This document shows positions 1 to 10,755 of a DNA stretch of 64,000 nt, in pieces. The notes beneath the pieces are model-generated. The model did no database searches, was not told the origin of the DNA, and worked only from the letters and a program-made list of their open reading frames with translations. The position numbers were made by a program, and so were the translations under genes. This stretch comes from Wolfiporia cocos (taxonomy: Eukaryota > Basidiomycota > Agaricomycetes > Polyporales > Phaeolaceae), in the NCBI GenBank assembly GCA_029448655.1, contig JACCLO010000003.1:3658001-3722000 (forward strand), read 5' to 3'. The stretch's first letter is position 1, and each line of letters opens with the position of its first letter.

Positions 1-87
1 TCTTTTAACTCTGAAATAGAGTGCGAGTGTGATCTATAACGAAAGTTGCAGCTTTCAAACCCAATCCCTTCTTAAGAATCTAAGACA

Positions 88-2121
88 ATGGGTAACCGGA
101 AACTAACATTCGTCACAAACAGATTCACAATGTCTTCCACCTCCTCCGTTAGCACCCCCCTCGCCCCCCGCAAGATGCGCCTCCGCTCAGAAGGTCCGGT
201 AACCCCGGTAGCAGGGCCCTCAGGGACTCAACCCCTGGTGACCTTGGAGCACCTAAGCGAGGAAGAGGAAGAGGAAGAGGAAGAGGACGCACTGGAGTAC
301 GCTCCCCCACAAAGGGACTCTCCGTCCAACCCCATGGGAACGCGTCCGGGCACACCTATCCCCGGATACCCCCCAGCTCGCTACACCCATCCGATCGGGC
401 CCGTAACCACCCTAGAAATGGAGTTTTTGGGTCCGGCACGTCGAACCAATGCCGAGGTCGAAACAGGCCTCAAGGCATACCTCCCAGAGGAGGAACACCA
501 CAAGGTGGATGGACCCCTTCATGGGGCAATCCTTGATGCCGCCATACAACGAAGTGCGGCAATCAGTCACGACACGGCCGAGACCCTCGGTCGGATGGTG
601 CACGCCCGCCTGGAGCGAATCCATGGCAGAATCGACTCCCTGGTTGGGCAATCCAGGGTAATCGAACAAAAGGCCCAAGACGAGCTACATGAAGCGGTCA
701 ACTCGGTCCGCAACGAGGTCGTGTCCACCATGGTGGACCTTGGTAAGGAACTCCGACAGGAGTACACCGCCAAGTTCTCCGCAATGGAGAAGGAACTTCG
801 GAAGGATTACCGGTCCCGGCTGGACGACCTCGAGGATGCATTTGCCGAACGCATGGAGAAGGTCGACGAGGAACTCCGGAGGATTCGCAAGAATCCCTCC
901 GTTCCCAACCCTCCCGGTGTCCGCACGCCCCCGGAAGACCCGGCACCGGCCCCCGGTCATGCTCAAGCCAGAGCAGCTGAGGCCGCTGCCGCCGCACAAA
1001 CTGCAGCCGCTGCTGCAGCAGCCGTCGCCCCGCAGATTCCAGGTCTGCCTCAAAACCTGAAAATCCCCCCTCCCCCCGAATTCTCTGGGTCATCTGGAAA
1101 GGTGACTGCGCAGGAATGGGTGGAGAAGATGGGCCTGTACTTCGGTACGCTCAGGGTCTACGATGACCATGACCGTATCACCACGGCCCTCTTCCGCGTC
1201 ACAGGGGACGCATACAAATTTTTCTCGCCTCTCATCAAGAAGGCAGGAAACGGTGAACCTCTCGGCACCTGGGAGGACTTCACCAAATCCGTAATGGTGC
1301 AATATGGGAAGATGACGGATAAGGAGATAGCCAAGAAGGAAATTCGCGGCTACTACGGTACCAAGGGCAAGGAACTCGCCGAGTCGAACTACTTCAACTA
1401 CTGCGAACGGTTCCGAACCCTCGGCCGACTCTCCGAGACCGCCAACGAAACCCTGGTGTGGGAGTTCACCAAAACACTCCCCGAAAAGGTCAAGGACACC
1501 TTAAACGTCCTCGGCAAAACCCCGTTCTTCAAGGCACCCACCGACATCGAGCCTCTGATCGACTTCGCTCTAGAAATGTATCAGACATCTTACCCTGACA
1601 AGATCAAGGGCTCGATCTTCGAGAAGGCCGGCAAGAAGGACTCGGCACCTGCCGAAAAGAAGGAGACGTCCTCCACTTCTGCAAAGAAGTCGGAGAAAAA
1701 GAACAAGGGAAAGGCGCCTGCCAAGAAGCCCGCTGCCGAACCAAACCCTGACGCCCTCTGCACATACTGCAAGCAGAAGGGTCACTGGTTCAACCACTGC
1801 CCAAAACTACGGCAGGATAAGGCAAACGGCACGTTCGTACCCGCCGCTCAGCGGATCGAACAGCAACAGGCGAAGGATGCGGCGGCTTCTGACAAGAAGT
1901 CCGCTGCTCCTTCGGGTAGTGGAAAGGGACAGGCTTCTGGCAAGAAGCCGTACTCGGCGCCCCCCGCGGATGGCAAGACGTATCGTGCCCGATACATCTG
2001 GGAAGAAGTCACGGCTGACTCAAGCTCAGCAGGACCCTCGGCCCCCGCCACCAACGTCGCCACAGTCGGGACCCTTTCGGTTCCCCTCGCCCCCACTACA
2101 CGTCTCGAAGATGTCTTGTGA
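88..2121 (+). CDS. Gag polyprotein of gypsy-1
   Basis: Structural protein of the retrotransposon particle, 677 residues from ATG 88; a second in-frame ATG at 130 is also possible. It starts with a Ser/Pro/Thr-rich stretch, then a run of Glu around residues 57-67, a charged helical, coiled-coil-like region around 165-270, an Ala-rich linker around 290-315 and a retrotransposon capsid-like domain around 325-510. A CCHC zinc knuckle (C-x2-C-x4-H-x4-C, CTYCKQKGHWFNHC) lies near residues 558-571, followed by a Lys/Ser/Ala-rich tail. It ends with TGA at 2119-2121, eight bases after the ATG that can start pol. Not a host gene. Confidence 0.92.
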   Translation: MGNRKLTFVTNRFTMSSTSSVSTPLAPRKMRLRSEGPVTPVAGPSGTQPLVTLEHLSEEEEEEEEEDALEYAPPQRDSPSNPMGTRPGTPIPGYPPARYTHPIGPVTTLEMEFLGPARRTNAEVETGLKAYLPEEEHHKVDGPLHGAILDAAIQRSAAISHDTAETLGRMVHARLERIHGRIDSLVGQSRVIEQKAQDELHEAVNSVRNEVVSTMVDLGKELRQEYTAKFSAMEKELRKDYRSRLDDLEDAFAERMEKVDEELRRIRKNPSVPNPPGVRTPPEDPAPAPGHAQARAAEAAAAAQTAAAAAAAVAPQIPGLPQNLKIPPPPEFSGSSGKVTAQEWVEKMGLYFGTLRVYDDHDRITTALFRVTGDAYKFFSPLIKKAGNGEPLGTWEDFTKSVMVQYGKMTDKEIAKKEIRGYYGTKGKELAESNYFNYCERFRTLGRLSETANETLVWEFTKTLPEKVKDTLNVLGKTPFFKAPTDIEPLIDFALEMYQTSYPDKIKGSIFEKAGKKDSAPAEKKETSSTSAKKSEKKNKGKAPAKKPAAEPNPDALCTYCKQKGHWFNHCPKLRQDKANGTFVPAAQRIEQQQAKDAAASDKKSAAPSGSGKGQASGKKPYSAPPADGKTYRARYIWEEVTADSSSAGPSAPATNVATVGTLSVPLAPTTRLEDVL

Positions 2122-5100
2122 AGAATGCACCAGCCCCGCAGCGGCTGGGAGCATACAGCTCCCCAAAGAAGAGCACCCCTACGAAGGGGCTTCACAAGGA
2201 CCCCTTATCTTGTGGGAAGATAAGGCGGTCGTACGTCACCCGGTATCCCATCTCGGCATATTCGGTAACTCGGCAATGGACTTTGCCCGGAGGACAAGGA
2301 CACTAGCTACACGTGCCCCTCCTGTAAAATACTTTTCGCCTGACCCGCTCGCATTGAAATTTTTCACTTTGTATAATGTACATGGAAACGATTCTCGAGA
2401 CGACAATAAATCGTTCTCTATCGAAGTGGAACTGTGGGTATACGGCAAAAAAGTAAACGCCATGGCATTAATCGACACCGGTGCATCAATAAGCGTCATA
2501 GATAAGAAACTCGTACACGAGGAGAAGTTAGTCACTCAGAAACTACCTTCGCCTCTCGAGATTTGTAACGCCGACGGTACCTCTAATACCGCCGGTAATA
2601 TCAATATGGCAGTAAAAGCTTATATGGTGCACGAGGAACACAAGTCCACCGAATTCTTGTACGTAATGGACGTACAGAATGCGGATGTGATCCTTGGATA
2701 TGACTGGTTCCTGAAACACAACCCGGATTTCAATTGGCCGGAAGGAACCTTCACATATCGGTGTACGGAAAAATGCAAACATGGCAAAAGGGTTTCGATT
2801 TCTGAGGAAGAAGATGAAATCGAACCCCGCAACATCTATCAGATCATCAATGACTTTCCAATAGATTTTCTCGGCTTAGAGGAGCCAGAGAATCCCTTTG
2901 TCGCTTGGGTGAACACCCTTGACGAAGGAACGGAACTCCTTATCGACGCCATTCAGTCGATAACGGAGAAGTCGGATGATGAATTCCTGACAGATGCGGA
3001 TCTCCAGAAATGGAAATCCTTGGTTCCGGAGGAATACCAGGAGTTTGGTCCCACGGTATTTTCTCAACGCGCATCCGAAAGGATGCCCGAACGGAAACCT
3101 TACGACCACGCCATCGACTTCCCCGATGACGCGGTACTACCGCCCCCGAGTAAGGCATACAAAATGTCTCCTCAGGAAGCGAACTCGCTAGATCAGTGGA
3201 TTCAGGAAGAGTTACGGAAGGGCTACATCCGACACTCAAAATCCCCGATCGCGAGCCCGGTCTTCTTCGTCCCTAAAAAAGACGGCGGAGCCCGAATGGT
3301 AGTCGATTACCAAAAGGTAAACGACTTGACCATTAAAAACAGGTACCCTCTCCCACGCATAGACGAGCTTATCGACAAGCTTAGCCAGGCTTCGATATTT
3401 ACGAAGCTCGACTTGCGTTGGGGTTACAACAACGTAAGAATCAAGGAGGGAGATGAATGGAAGACCGCATTCATTACGCCTAACGGCCTTTACGAAGCTG
3501 TAGTCATGTACTTCGGTTTTTGTAATGCACCCAGCACGTTCCAACACATGATGAACGATATTCTAGGTGACCTTATCAGAGAAGGAAAGGTCATTGTCTA
3601 CCTAGACGACATCCTAGTGTTCGGAAACGACTTGCTGGAACACCGTCGAATTGTCAAGCAAGTATTACAAATCTTGCAGGACAACGACTTGTTCGCGAAG
3701 CCTGAAAAGTGCTTCTTCGAACAAAGCAGTATTGAATACCTGGGAATGGTCATTTCCAAAGGGAAAGTCGAAATGGACCCTAAGAAGGTAGCCGGCGTCA
3801 TGGACTGGCCTACACCTGCCAAGGTGAAGGACGTCCAGGCCTTTGTTGGCTTTGCCAATTACTACCGACGGTTCATTAAAGATTTCTCCAAAGTGGTTAA
3901 GCCGTTAACCGAACTGTCCAAGAAAAACACGCAGTGGAACTGGGGACCCGAACAAGCGGAAGCCTTCCAAACTCTCAAGGAAGCTTTCACATCGGCTCCA
4001 ATACTCCGGATCCCAGATCAGGAGTCCCCGTTCCGCGTGGAAGCGGATTCATCTGATTACGCAACTGGTGCAGTGCTATCACAATACTCTTCGGAGGATA
4101 AGCTCTGGCACCCGGTAGCCTTTTACTCGAAATCTCTATCAGCACCCGAAAGGAACTATGAGATTTACGATAAGGAGTTGCTCGCAATCATCCGCGCTCT
4201 AGAGGAATGGAGACATTACCTCGAAGGACACCCGCACAAATTTGAAGTATGGTCGGATCATCTAAATCTGACATATTTCAAATCGGCACAACGGCTAACC
4301 CGGAGACAGGCACGTTGGAGTCTTTACCTGACAAGGTTCAACTTCACCATGTGCCACAAACCCGGTAAAACAATGCTCACGGCTGACCCTCTGTCACGGA
4401 GGCCAGACCATGAAGAGGGGGTGGAACTCGACAATCGCGATCAAATTTTGCTGAAACCAGAATATTTCATGGTTAGGGCGCTAGAAGCGTCACAGCAAGA
4501 GATACAATCAGGCGACGAGGACCTTCTCAGACAAATCCGACAAGCCCTCATGGACGATCAAATTACCAAGGATTACCAGGAACTACTGAAAAGTGGTCCC
4601 AAGGAATTCGGTAAAGATCTCCAGGAATGGAACATGGAGGCCGGATTACTCCTCAGAAGAGGAAAAGTGTACGTTCCAAAAGAGCCTAAGGAATTGCGCA
4701 CGAAGATTCTGGAGTTACATCACGACCATGTGACTGCTGGACACTTCGGACGATGGAAGACCTATGAACTTCTATCACGTAATTACTGGTGGCCTGGAAT
4801 GACCACGATGGTAAAGCAATACGTGGAAGGTTGTGACACATGCCAACGCATGAAGAACCACAATCAGACCCCGTATGGACCCCTGCAACCGCTCCCAGTT
4901 CCGGAAGCACCTTGGGACACCGTCACAATTGATCTTATCGTCCACTTACCACCCAGCGGCGAATTGAAACAATTCAATGCTATTATGGTAATAGTGGATC
5001 GGCTTACCAAGCGAGCACACTTCATTCCCACGTCAGACAAGATAACGGCAAAAGAATTAGCGAACCTCCTGTACCTTCGGATTTATCCGAATCACGGACT

Positions 5101-6598
5101 TCCAAAACAAATCGTTTCGGATAGAGGCCCGCAATTCGCAGCTGCCTTGTTCAAGGGATGGTGTGAACAATTGGGAATCCAACGATCAATGACAACCGCC
5201 TATCACCCGCAAGCGGATGGCCAGACGGAGCGAGTTAACCAAATCCTGGAACAATATCTTAGATGTTACATCGATGTTATTCGGAAGGATAATTGGTCAT
5301 GGTTTCTCCCTACGGCTGAATTCGCGTACAACAACGCGGCTAGTGAGACAACAAAGAATAGTCCATTCTTTGTTGAACTAGGAAGGCACCCTAACGCAGG
5401 ACCTACGAATTTACGTCCAACACAATACACGGACCTAAATGTCATTGCTTACGAACGATGGTCAGCACAAGAACAAGCTAAGGCAGCTATGAAACTGGCT
5501 GCTGAACGCTGGTCTTGGTACCATGATCAACATAAGCGCTCGGTACCGTTTAAAGTCGGCGACAAAGTTCTCGTTGACGCCCGTAGCTGGCAAGACTCCG
5601 AAAGAAGTCTTAGTCCACGCTATTTGGGACCATTCAAGATAATTGAACAATTATCTCCGGTCACCTTTAGGGTACACATGGACGAGCAATACAGGGCTTA
5701 CCACCCAGTATTTCACGCTTCCAAGTTGGTTATGTACAAGGACCCTGTGCATCAGAAAAGACCAGAGCCTCAACCAGAAATGGTCGATGGCGAAGAAGTA
5801 TGGGAAGTCGAGAAGATCCTAGATCATCGCCTCCGCGCAGGAAGAATTGAATACAGAATCCGATGGAAAGGGTTCGGTATCAATGACGACTCCTGGGTTC
5901 GCGAAGCGGATCTCGACTCGGCATACGACATTCTGCAGGAGTACAAGGCTTCACACGCCATTCCAATGCAGGATGTCCCCCTCAGGCGATCAGCTAGAAG
6001 GAAAGAAGCAGTTCACGTCTTCGACCCTGACAGCGACGACTGGGAAGCCGACGAATGCACGTGGCCAGACGACTGGCCGCAGTATCGCGAAGAATTTGCA
6101 AAGCACCCCAAGCAGCGCATGGTTAGACACCCCGACGGGGGATGGATGTCAGCTGACATTAACCAAAACGCGGACTTGAAAATTGTAGTCGGTGAAGGCG
6201 GCCGAATGCCGGAAAAGGGAACCAAGGACTCGGTTGGGTTTGACCTGTACACCGCAACAGGCGACGTTCTGCCAGCTCACGGGCAGACAGAATACAACAC
6301 CAAACTGAAGATCCAGGTACCTTTCGGCACTTACGGACGTATCGCCCCCCGCTCTAGTCTTGCTCGCAAAGGCATAGACGTAATGGGTGGCGTTATCGAC
6401 CACGATTATCAAGGCGAAGTAATCATCATTCTCCGGAATCACTCCGACATATCTATCGATATTCGGGCCGGCGATAAGATTGCTCAGCTCATCTGCGAAG
6501 TTGCTAAGGACCCGCACATTACGCTACACGGAAAATATTACTTTGAAAAGATTAAATCCGAGCACGGTCCTGGTGGATTCGGCTCCACAGGAAAGTAA
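2111..6598 (+). CDS. Pol polyprotein of gypsy-1 (PR-RT-RNaseH-IN-chromodomain-dUTPase)
   Basis: Replication and integration polyprotein, about 1495 residues from ATG 2111; its frame is open from before 1877, overlapping gag in the +1 frame. Domains in order: aspartic protease with DTGA (2473-2484); reverse transcriptase with LDLRWGY and catalytic YLDD (3599-3610); RNase H, where the usual ETD reads EAD (about 4030-4390); integrase with H2C2 zinc finger (about 4720-4850) and catalytic D (4930), D (5120), E (5228), the last two 35 residues apart; chromodomain (about 5790-5960); C-terminal dUTPase (about 6172-6596). The dUTPase shows all five motifs, including GFDLYTA, GRIAPRSSLA, GVIDHDYQGE, RAGDKIAQLI and GGFGSTG. 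The ATG eight bases before the gag stop suggests termination-reinitiation, but frameshifting is not excluded. Confidence 0.93.
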   Translation: MSCEECTSPAAAGSIQLPKEEHPYEGASQGPLILWEDKAVVRHPVSHLGIFGNSAMDFARRTRTLATRAPPVKYFSPDPLALKFFTLYNVHGNDSRDDNKSFSIEVELWVYGKKVNAMALIDTGASISVIDKKLVHEEKLVTQKLPSPLEICNADGTSNTAGNINMAVKAYMVHEEHKSTEFLYVMDVQNADVILGYDWFLKHNPDFNWPEGTFTYRCTEKCKHGKRVSISEEEDEIEPRNIYQIINDFPIDFLGLEEPENPFVAWVNTLDEGTELLIDAIQSITEKSDDEFLTDADLQKWKSLVPEEYQEFGPTVFSQRASERMPERKPYDHAIDFPDDAVLPPPSKAYKMSPQEANSLDQWIQEELRKGYIRHSKSPIASPVFFVPKKDGGARMVVDYQKVNDLTIKNRYPLPRIDELIDKLSQASIFTKLDLRWGYNNVRIKEGDEWKTAFITPNGLYEAVVMYFGFCNAPSTFQHMMNDILGDLIREGKVIVYLDDILVFGNDLLEHRRIVKQVLQILQDNDLFAKPEKCFFEQSSIEYLGMVISKGKVEMDPKKVAGVMDWPTPAKVKDVQAFVGFANYYRRFIKDFSKVVKPLTELSKKNTQWNWGPEQAEAFQTLKEAFTSAPILRIPDQESPFRVEADSSDYATGAVLSQYSSEDKLWHPVAFYSKSLSAPERNYEIYDKELLAIIRALEEWRHYLEGHPHKFEVWSDHLNLTYFKSAQRLTRRQARWSLYLTRFNFTMCHKPGKTMLTADPLSRRPDHEEGVELDNRDQILLKPEYFMVRALEASQQEIQSGDEDLLRQIRQALMDDQITKDYQELLKSGPKEFGKDLQEWNMEAGLLLRRGKVYVPKEPKELRTKILELHHDHVTAGHFGRWKTYELLSRNYWWPGMTTMVKQYVEGCDTCQRMKNHNQTPYGPLQPLPVPEAPWDTVTIDLIVHLPPSGELKQFNAIMVIVDRLTKRAHFIPTSDKITAKELANLLYLRIYPNHGLPKQIVSDRGPQFAAALFKGWCEQLGIQRSMTTAYHPQADGQTERVNQILEQYLRCYIDVIRKDNWSWFLPTAEFAYNNAASETTKNSPFFVELGRHPNAGPTNLRPTQYTDLNVIAYERWSAQEQAKAAMKLAAERWSWYHDQHKRSVPFKVGDKVLVDARSWQDSERSLSPRYLGPFKIIEQLSPVTFRVHMDEQYRAYHPVFHASKLVMYKDPVHQKRPEPQPEMVDGEEVWEVEKILDHRLRAGRIEYRIRWKGFGINDDSWVREADLDSAYDILQEYKASHAIPMQDVPLRRSARRKEAVHVFDPDSDDWEADECTWPDDWPQYREEFAKHPKQRMVRHPDGGWMSADINQNADLKIVVGEGGRMPEKGTKDSVGFDLYTATGDVLPAHGQTEYNTKLKIQVPFGTYGRIAPRSSLARKGIDVMGGVIDHDYQGEVIIILRNHSDISIDIRAGDKIAQLICEVAKDPHITLHGKYYFEKIKSEHGPGGFGSTGK

Positions 6599-6624
6599 TC
6601 GTTCCATTAGGGACAATGAAACCT

Positions 6625-6634
6625 GAAGAGGGGG
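6625..6634 (+). other. Polypurine tract of gypsy-1
   Basis: GAAGAGGGGG lies three bases before the 3' LTR, the normal place for the plus-strand DNA primer of an LTR retrotransposon. Confidence 0.75.
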
Positions 6635-6637
6635 TAA

Positions 6638-7334
6638 TGTCACAGATTTGGGACATGCCACTATTTTTCCCGTATTTTTACCTATTTATCTGGTATTTCT
6701 ACGACCTTGTAGACATTTACGCTGCTAAGCGCCCGTCTACACGTACACGCAACCAAACAACACGTACACAACGCGGTATACGTCCACCTGTCATAACAAC
6801 ACGTACATAACACGTTTGTACGCGTCAATGACTCAGCGGACTAACCTCCGGTGTCACGCGCCTTACTCATATCCCGATATCGGGCTATGTCAGTACACTT
6901 GGATAAGCGGCCCGCTCGTTATCACATGCCAATGCCCTTACGATTACTCATATCCCGATACCGGTATATAGTTATCACGTGCATGGCTTACTAACGTAGC
7001 AACGCCACTTCCACAACACGGACCTACGGTCCTAACAACGTTTCTTACTGGTGCGGCCATTACCGGCGCACATGGTCTACTGTAGTTTACGACTTAGCTG
7101 TATTAGTTATGTCTGCGCACAGACCGTCTTCATGTTTGGCTCCCTTACTGGTAACCAAACAATGCATGTATATAAGTAGGGCTATCGCTACGATAAGCCT
7201 TAGATTTGTTCTCTGCATTCGCATAGTCACATAACATCTCTACTTGCGCCCACTAGTCTCCTCACCAACCTCCAGCAACTACTTCAAGTCGCTTCTAAGG
7301 TTATAGTGTGAGTCCCACAGTCTAGTCTGTGTCA
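6638..7334 (+). repeat. 3' LTR of gypsy-1
   Basis: 697 bases, starting TGTCACAG and ending CTGTGTCA. The ends are set by alignment with the inverted copy at 62052-62751. A TATA box (TATATAAG) sits near 7169, followed by a hairpin with arms at 7180-7187 and 7191-7199 that marks the start of R. The next five bases, TACAT, should be the target duplication, but the other side is outside the window. A 64-codon open frame inside it is chance. Confidence 0.9.
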
Positions 7335-9561
7335 TACATAGCATAGAAATGAAAATGGACAATTGTTTTACAATTATGCTCGCGATAAGGGTCGCGAATA
7401 AGCGCCCATTGGTCATGGTAAGGGTCATGGTAAGGGTCACAGCAAGGGTCGGTGATGGTACATGTCTTGTGGTAAGGGTCACAGTAAGGGCCCATAACTA
7501 GCACTAAGCCTTCAATAAGTGTTGTGAGGCTTGTGGCATCTCATACACAACATGGCAATCCAAAATGACAACTGGCTTATAATTATGCTTGTGTAAAGGG
7601 TTGTAGCATGTGCCCATTGCAAGCCCTAACATGTGCTACTGATGTTTTTGTGAGCTAACTGCAAGCTTACCACGAGCTATGGGCGCCTAGTTCGCGACCC
7701 CTACTGTGAGGGTATTGACTAGGAATGCTTCTATTTTATTCTGTGCTATACAAACAAATGCTTACCATGTGTCATTCAATATGTAATGTCACAGCTAATC
7801 TTCATAACACACTGAAGTTACCATCAGATATGTAGCATTTTGGTTGGTGGGCTGACTGGGGCTCACGGAAACATGGGCACCGTGACCCCCCATCGGCCCA
7901 CCCCATGTTCCAGCTACAAGGATCTGGTGGGCTGACTGGATGTCCAGGCAATGAGAGATTCGTCAGCCAATGTTGGCTCTGCCGGTGTACAAGCCCATCA
8001 TACCCATTGGTTGACTGGCTGTTCCAGGGTACGGTGACTGTATGGTGTGCTCGCGCCACTTGAAACTGAGGGAGCAACAGAGTCAGCAAGCTTGCCAGTG
8101 CCATCACCAGAACTCGAGGTGGTGCCAGTATTGTCACCCACTCCCTCGCGATTGCCGACTGCCCTTGTCATGGTCATGCAACAGTCCCACACAGAGCCCT
8201 CATCAGGCACCTCACTCGTACAAGTAGAACCCAAGCCAGCATCGGTACCATCCTTGACATTGTCAGTCACACCCGTGGAGCGCTCTGCAGTTGCTAGCAG
8301 CACTATCCCAATTAATAGCCCTCCCCGCTTGAAGCGCAAAAAGATGGCCTCTGCTAAGCTGTGTGATCCAAATTGGTGTGTGACTGCCGCTTGCTACAAA
8401 GACACAAGCTAATTGGTTTTGATAGTGATGAGGAGTCAGAGGGGCATCCGAGAAAAGCAAGAAGGAGGTAAAGTCGTGATTACGATGTGAAACACTGCAA
8501 AATGTCACGTTGTCACGAAGGTCAGAAAATGACACATCAAGAGCAAATGATTTTGTACAGGCTGTATACAGATCATTTAAAAAGTGAACAAATCTTCACC
8601 ATCAGCAAAAAAGCGGGATAAAATTATGCACATGTAAGGTATGCAAGTGGTTGCAACGGTTTAAGCACCATACATGCTTATGTAAGGCATCATATGCCGC
8701 CACAATAGTTGCACCCGCTTGCATGTCCTCACATGTATCATAGGTATAATGTATGAGCATGCACATGGATATATGCAGTTCAATGATATCTAGAAGATGA
8801 ATGTTGATATACTATGCTGATACATGTAGTCTTGGGTGTTGTATGTGTATCTAGATAGTTTCCAGTCCTACGTCCTAATTGTATTAACATACAGGAGCAT
8901 TGCATGCACATATATGATGCATAATTGACATATAGGAAAATTTCGTGCACATATATACAGCTCAAAGTTGCATAATGTGTCATGTGGTATGAGGTTATTA
9001 CATGATGCATCGATACGAACACAGCGGCATCGAGCTCCATCTCTTTTGGACTCTCTTATCCCTCCGTTGTGGAGGAGAAGCACATTGCACAGCTAATTCT
9101 TTGCTTTTTCTTACTATGTCTTTATCGTACTGCACTATCATATTCCTCTCGACTCTACCAGTGCGCAAGCTATGTCCCATGGATATGTTTAACTAATGCT
9201 ACGTAGAGCTGTTGATGATCTAGACCGATGTTCCCACACTCGAGGGTGGTGAGATGTGCACGTAAATAGGGCACGGTCTATGATCAGCCAATCGCGCTCG
9301 AGCAACTGCGCATTGTGCTTGACATGTCTAGAGGTAAAGCGGACATGTCTGTGCCGATGATGCGGCCCCAGCTCATTTGTACTATTATGGCAAATCCCGT
9401 ACTCGCTTATAGACCGTTTTCGCTTCCTTTTGTCATAATTTCTGTTCTGTCACTTTTCAATCAGCTCTCGAATTTCTGTTCAATGTAACCCAAAAACTGG
9501 GCTGTTGACACATTGTAATCTATCTCTCTTTCCCCACTTTTCATACTAGCTCAACTCTGAG
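7335..9561. other. No gene recognised; short repeats
   Basis: At 7390-7500 short direct repeats of the type AAGGGTCATGGT occur. At 7840-7940 GGTGGGCTGACTGG occurs twice. A 121-codon Pro/Ser-rich open frame at 8047-8412 matches no family I know. From about 8640 to 9000 the DNA is AT-rich with repeated CATATAT motifs. The stretch ends at the target duplication of the next solo LTR. Confidence 0.5.
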
Positions 9562-10755
9562 TGTCACAGAACAGACCGTAGGGTCGTCTAACATCCCTCG
9601 CTATAGCATATGGGCGCTGCAGTATGTGCGTGCACTTCCTCTTCACCTCAGCCACCTCCTTCATCACCCTAGATACCGTCCAGAACACCTGACCCACTAG
9701 ATTAGCGCTGTAGGGTAGCGCACATGTCAGGTACCACACACAATGGTCACAGTAGTTACATTTAGCGTTACATGTCATCTGACCTAGTAGTTATGGCGCA
9801 CAGGCCATCACTTAAGGGCAAGACTAGTAGTACATACGCTCCTGTATATAACCTATGACAAGATGGAGCTTACTCTCCATCTCTAGGATTCTAGACATCA
9901 GGGCTTGGCCCCTCTCTCACTCCTTATGTGTGTGTCTGCTGGCCGGTAACACAAGATAACACTTACTAGTTATTCTTGAGGGTTCGTTGGTTAGACAAAG
10001 AGGTTGTAAGTGGTTAAGCAGGATACGTTGAGTGGTTAACTCGTAGTATGAATGCAATGGATAGAACTGAGGCAATAGCGCTCAGCAAGGTAAGTACATA
10101 TACATGATAAATAGGACCCCTAACACTACATATTAGATAATACAATAGTCGTATTCATATGTACAAGTCCTCAGACACCTAAGTGCTAAGTAATACACAT
10201 TAAAAGGATATACCGATCAGTACCGGGATATAGAAAGGCGGCGTAGGCCACGCGAATGGCGTTTTGTGTGCTATGTCATTACAAAGATGGGGCGTGACCA
10301 GTGCCCGGTCCGCTGATGTTTATATGCTGACTGCTTCGGACGGAACGTCCGATTGGCTAGAGACTAGACATTTGACTGATGGTAACTACTTTGATAAGAT
10401 AAGATCGTTTTTACGGGATATAACACAGCCATCAAGCGGCTTGTATTTTAACGTATAGTTATGAACCAAGATAAGCTAGTTATTGGTCTAGAAAGTCGTA
10501 GATAATTCGTAGAATTTCCGGAAAAATAGTAGAAAATAGTGGGAAACAAGGAGAATTCTTGTGACAGCCAGGGGCCCTTAATGTCTTGCTAGTCTGCAAG
10601 CCATCTCGTTACGTCGACATACACTAGGAATACGGTTGCCAATGTATCCCATGTATCCTCTGCGTTCACCGCTGGCTAGTCGACCTGTAGGCTCGTCAAG
10701 ATATAGGTTCACCCCCTGTTGTACAGGGTCCCACAGATGGTATGAGTCTGTGTCA
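9562..10755 (+). repeat. Solo LTR, gypsy-1-like superfamily, interrupted by a nested LTR
   Basis: Starts TGTCACAG, ends CTGTGTCA, and is flanked by the exact 5-base duplication CTGAG (9557-9561 and 10756-10760). TATATAAC near 9845 is followed by a hairpin with 8-base arms (9861-9868 and 9875-9882). It contains the inverted LTR 9945-10566; without that insertion it is about 567 bases. No internal retroelement genes adjoin it. Confidence 0.88.
9945..10566 (-). repeat. Solo LTR nested in the solo LTR 9562-10755
   Basis: Read on the minus strand it starts TGTCACAAG at 10566 and ends CTTGTGTTA at 9945, a decayed TGTCA end. The flanks GCCGG (9940-9944) and GCCAG (10567-10571) match at four of five bases. 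The minus strand shows a TATA-like sequence and a CTGAG/CTCAG hairpin (10077-10081, 10091-10095), the same layout as its relatives. Confidence 0.7.

Larger units (their letters stand above)
1..7334 (+). mobile_element. Ty3/gypsy chromodomain LTR retrotransposon (gypsy-1), 5' end outside window
   Basis: The element holds gag, a pol with protease, RT, RNase H, integrase, chromodomain and dUTPase, a polypurine tract at 6625-6634 and a 3' LTR. The 5' LTR and primer-binding site lie before base 1. Gag and pol are both open, so the copy may be recent. A second copy in opposite orientation enters the window at 62052-64000. Comparing the two fixes the 3' LTR end at 7334, where the sequences stop matching. 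The integrase-chromodomain order makes it a chromovirus. Confidence 0.93.

Noticed and set aside
6616..6810. Small ORF at the start of the gypsy-1 LTR, also seen at 62417-62773
   Set aside because: It crosses the polypurine tract and LTR border; it is conserved only because the LTR is.
9856..10566. Inner LTR starting at TGACAAGATGG (9856)
   Set aside because: Flanks ACCTA and GCCAG do not match, and the hairpin there belongs to the outer LTR; 9945 fits better.
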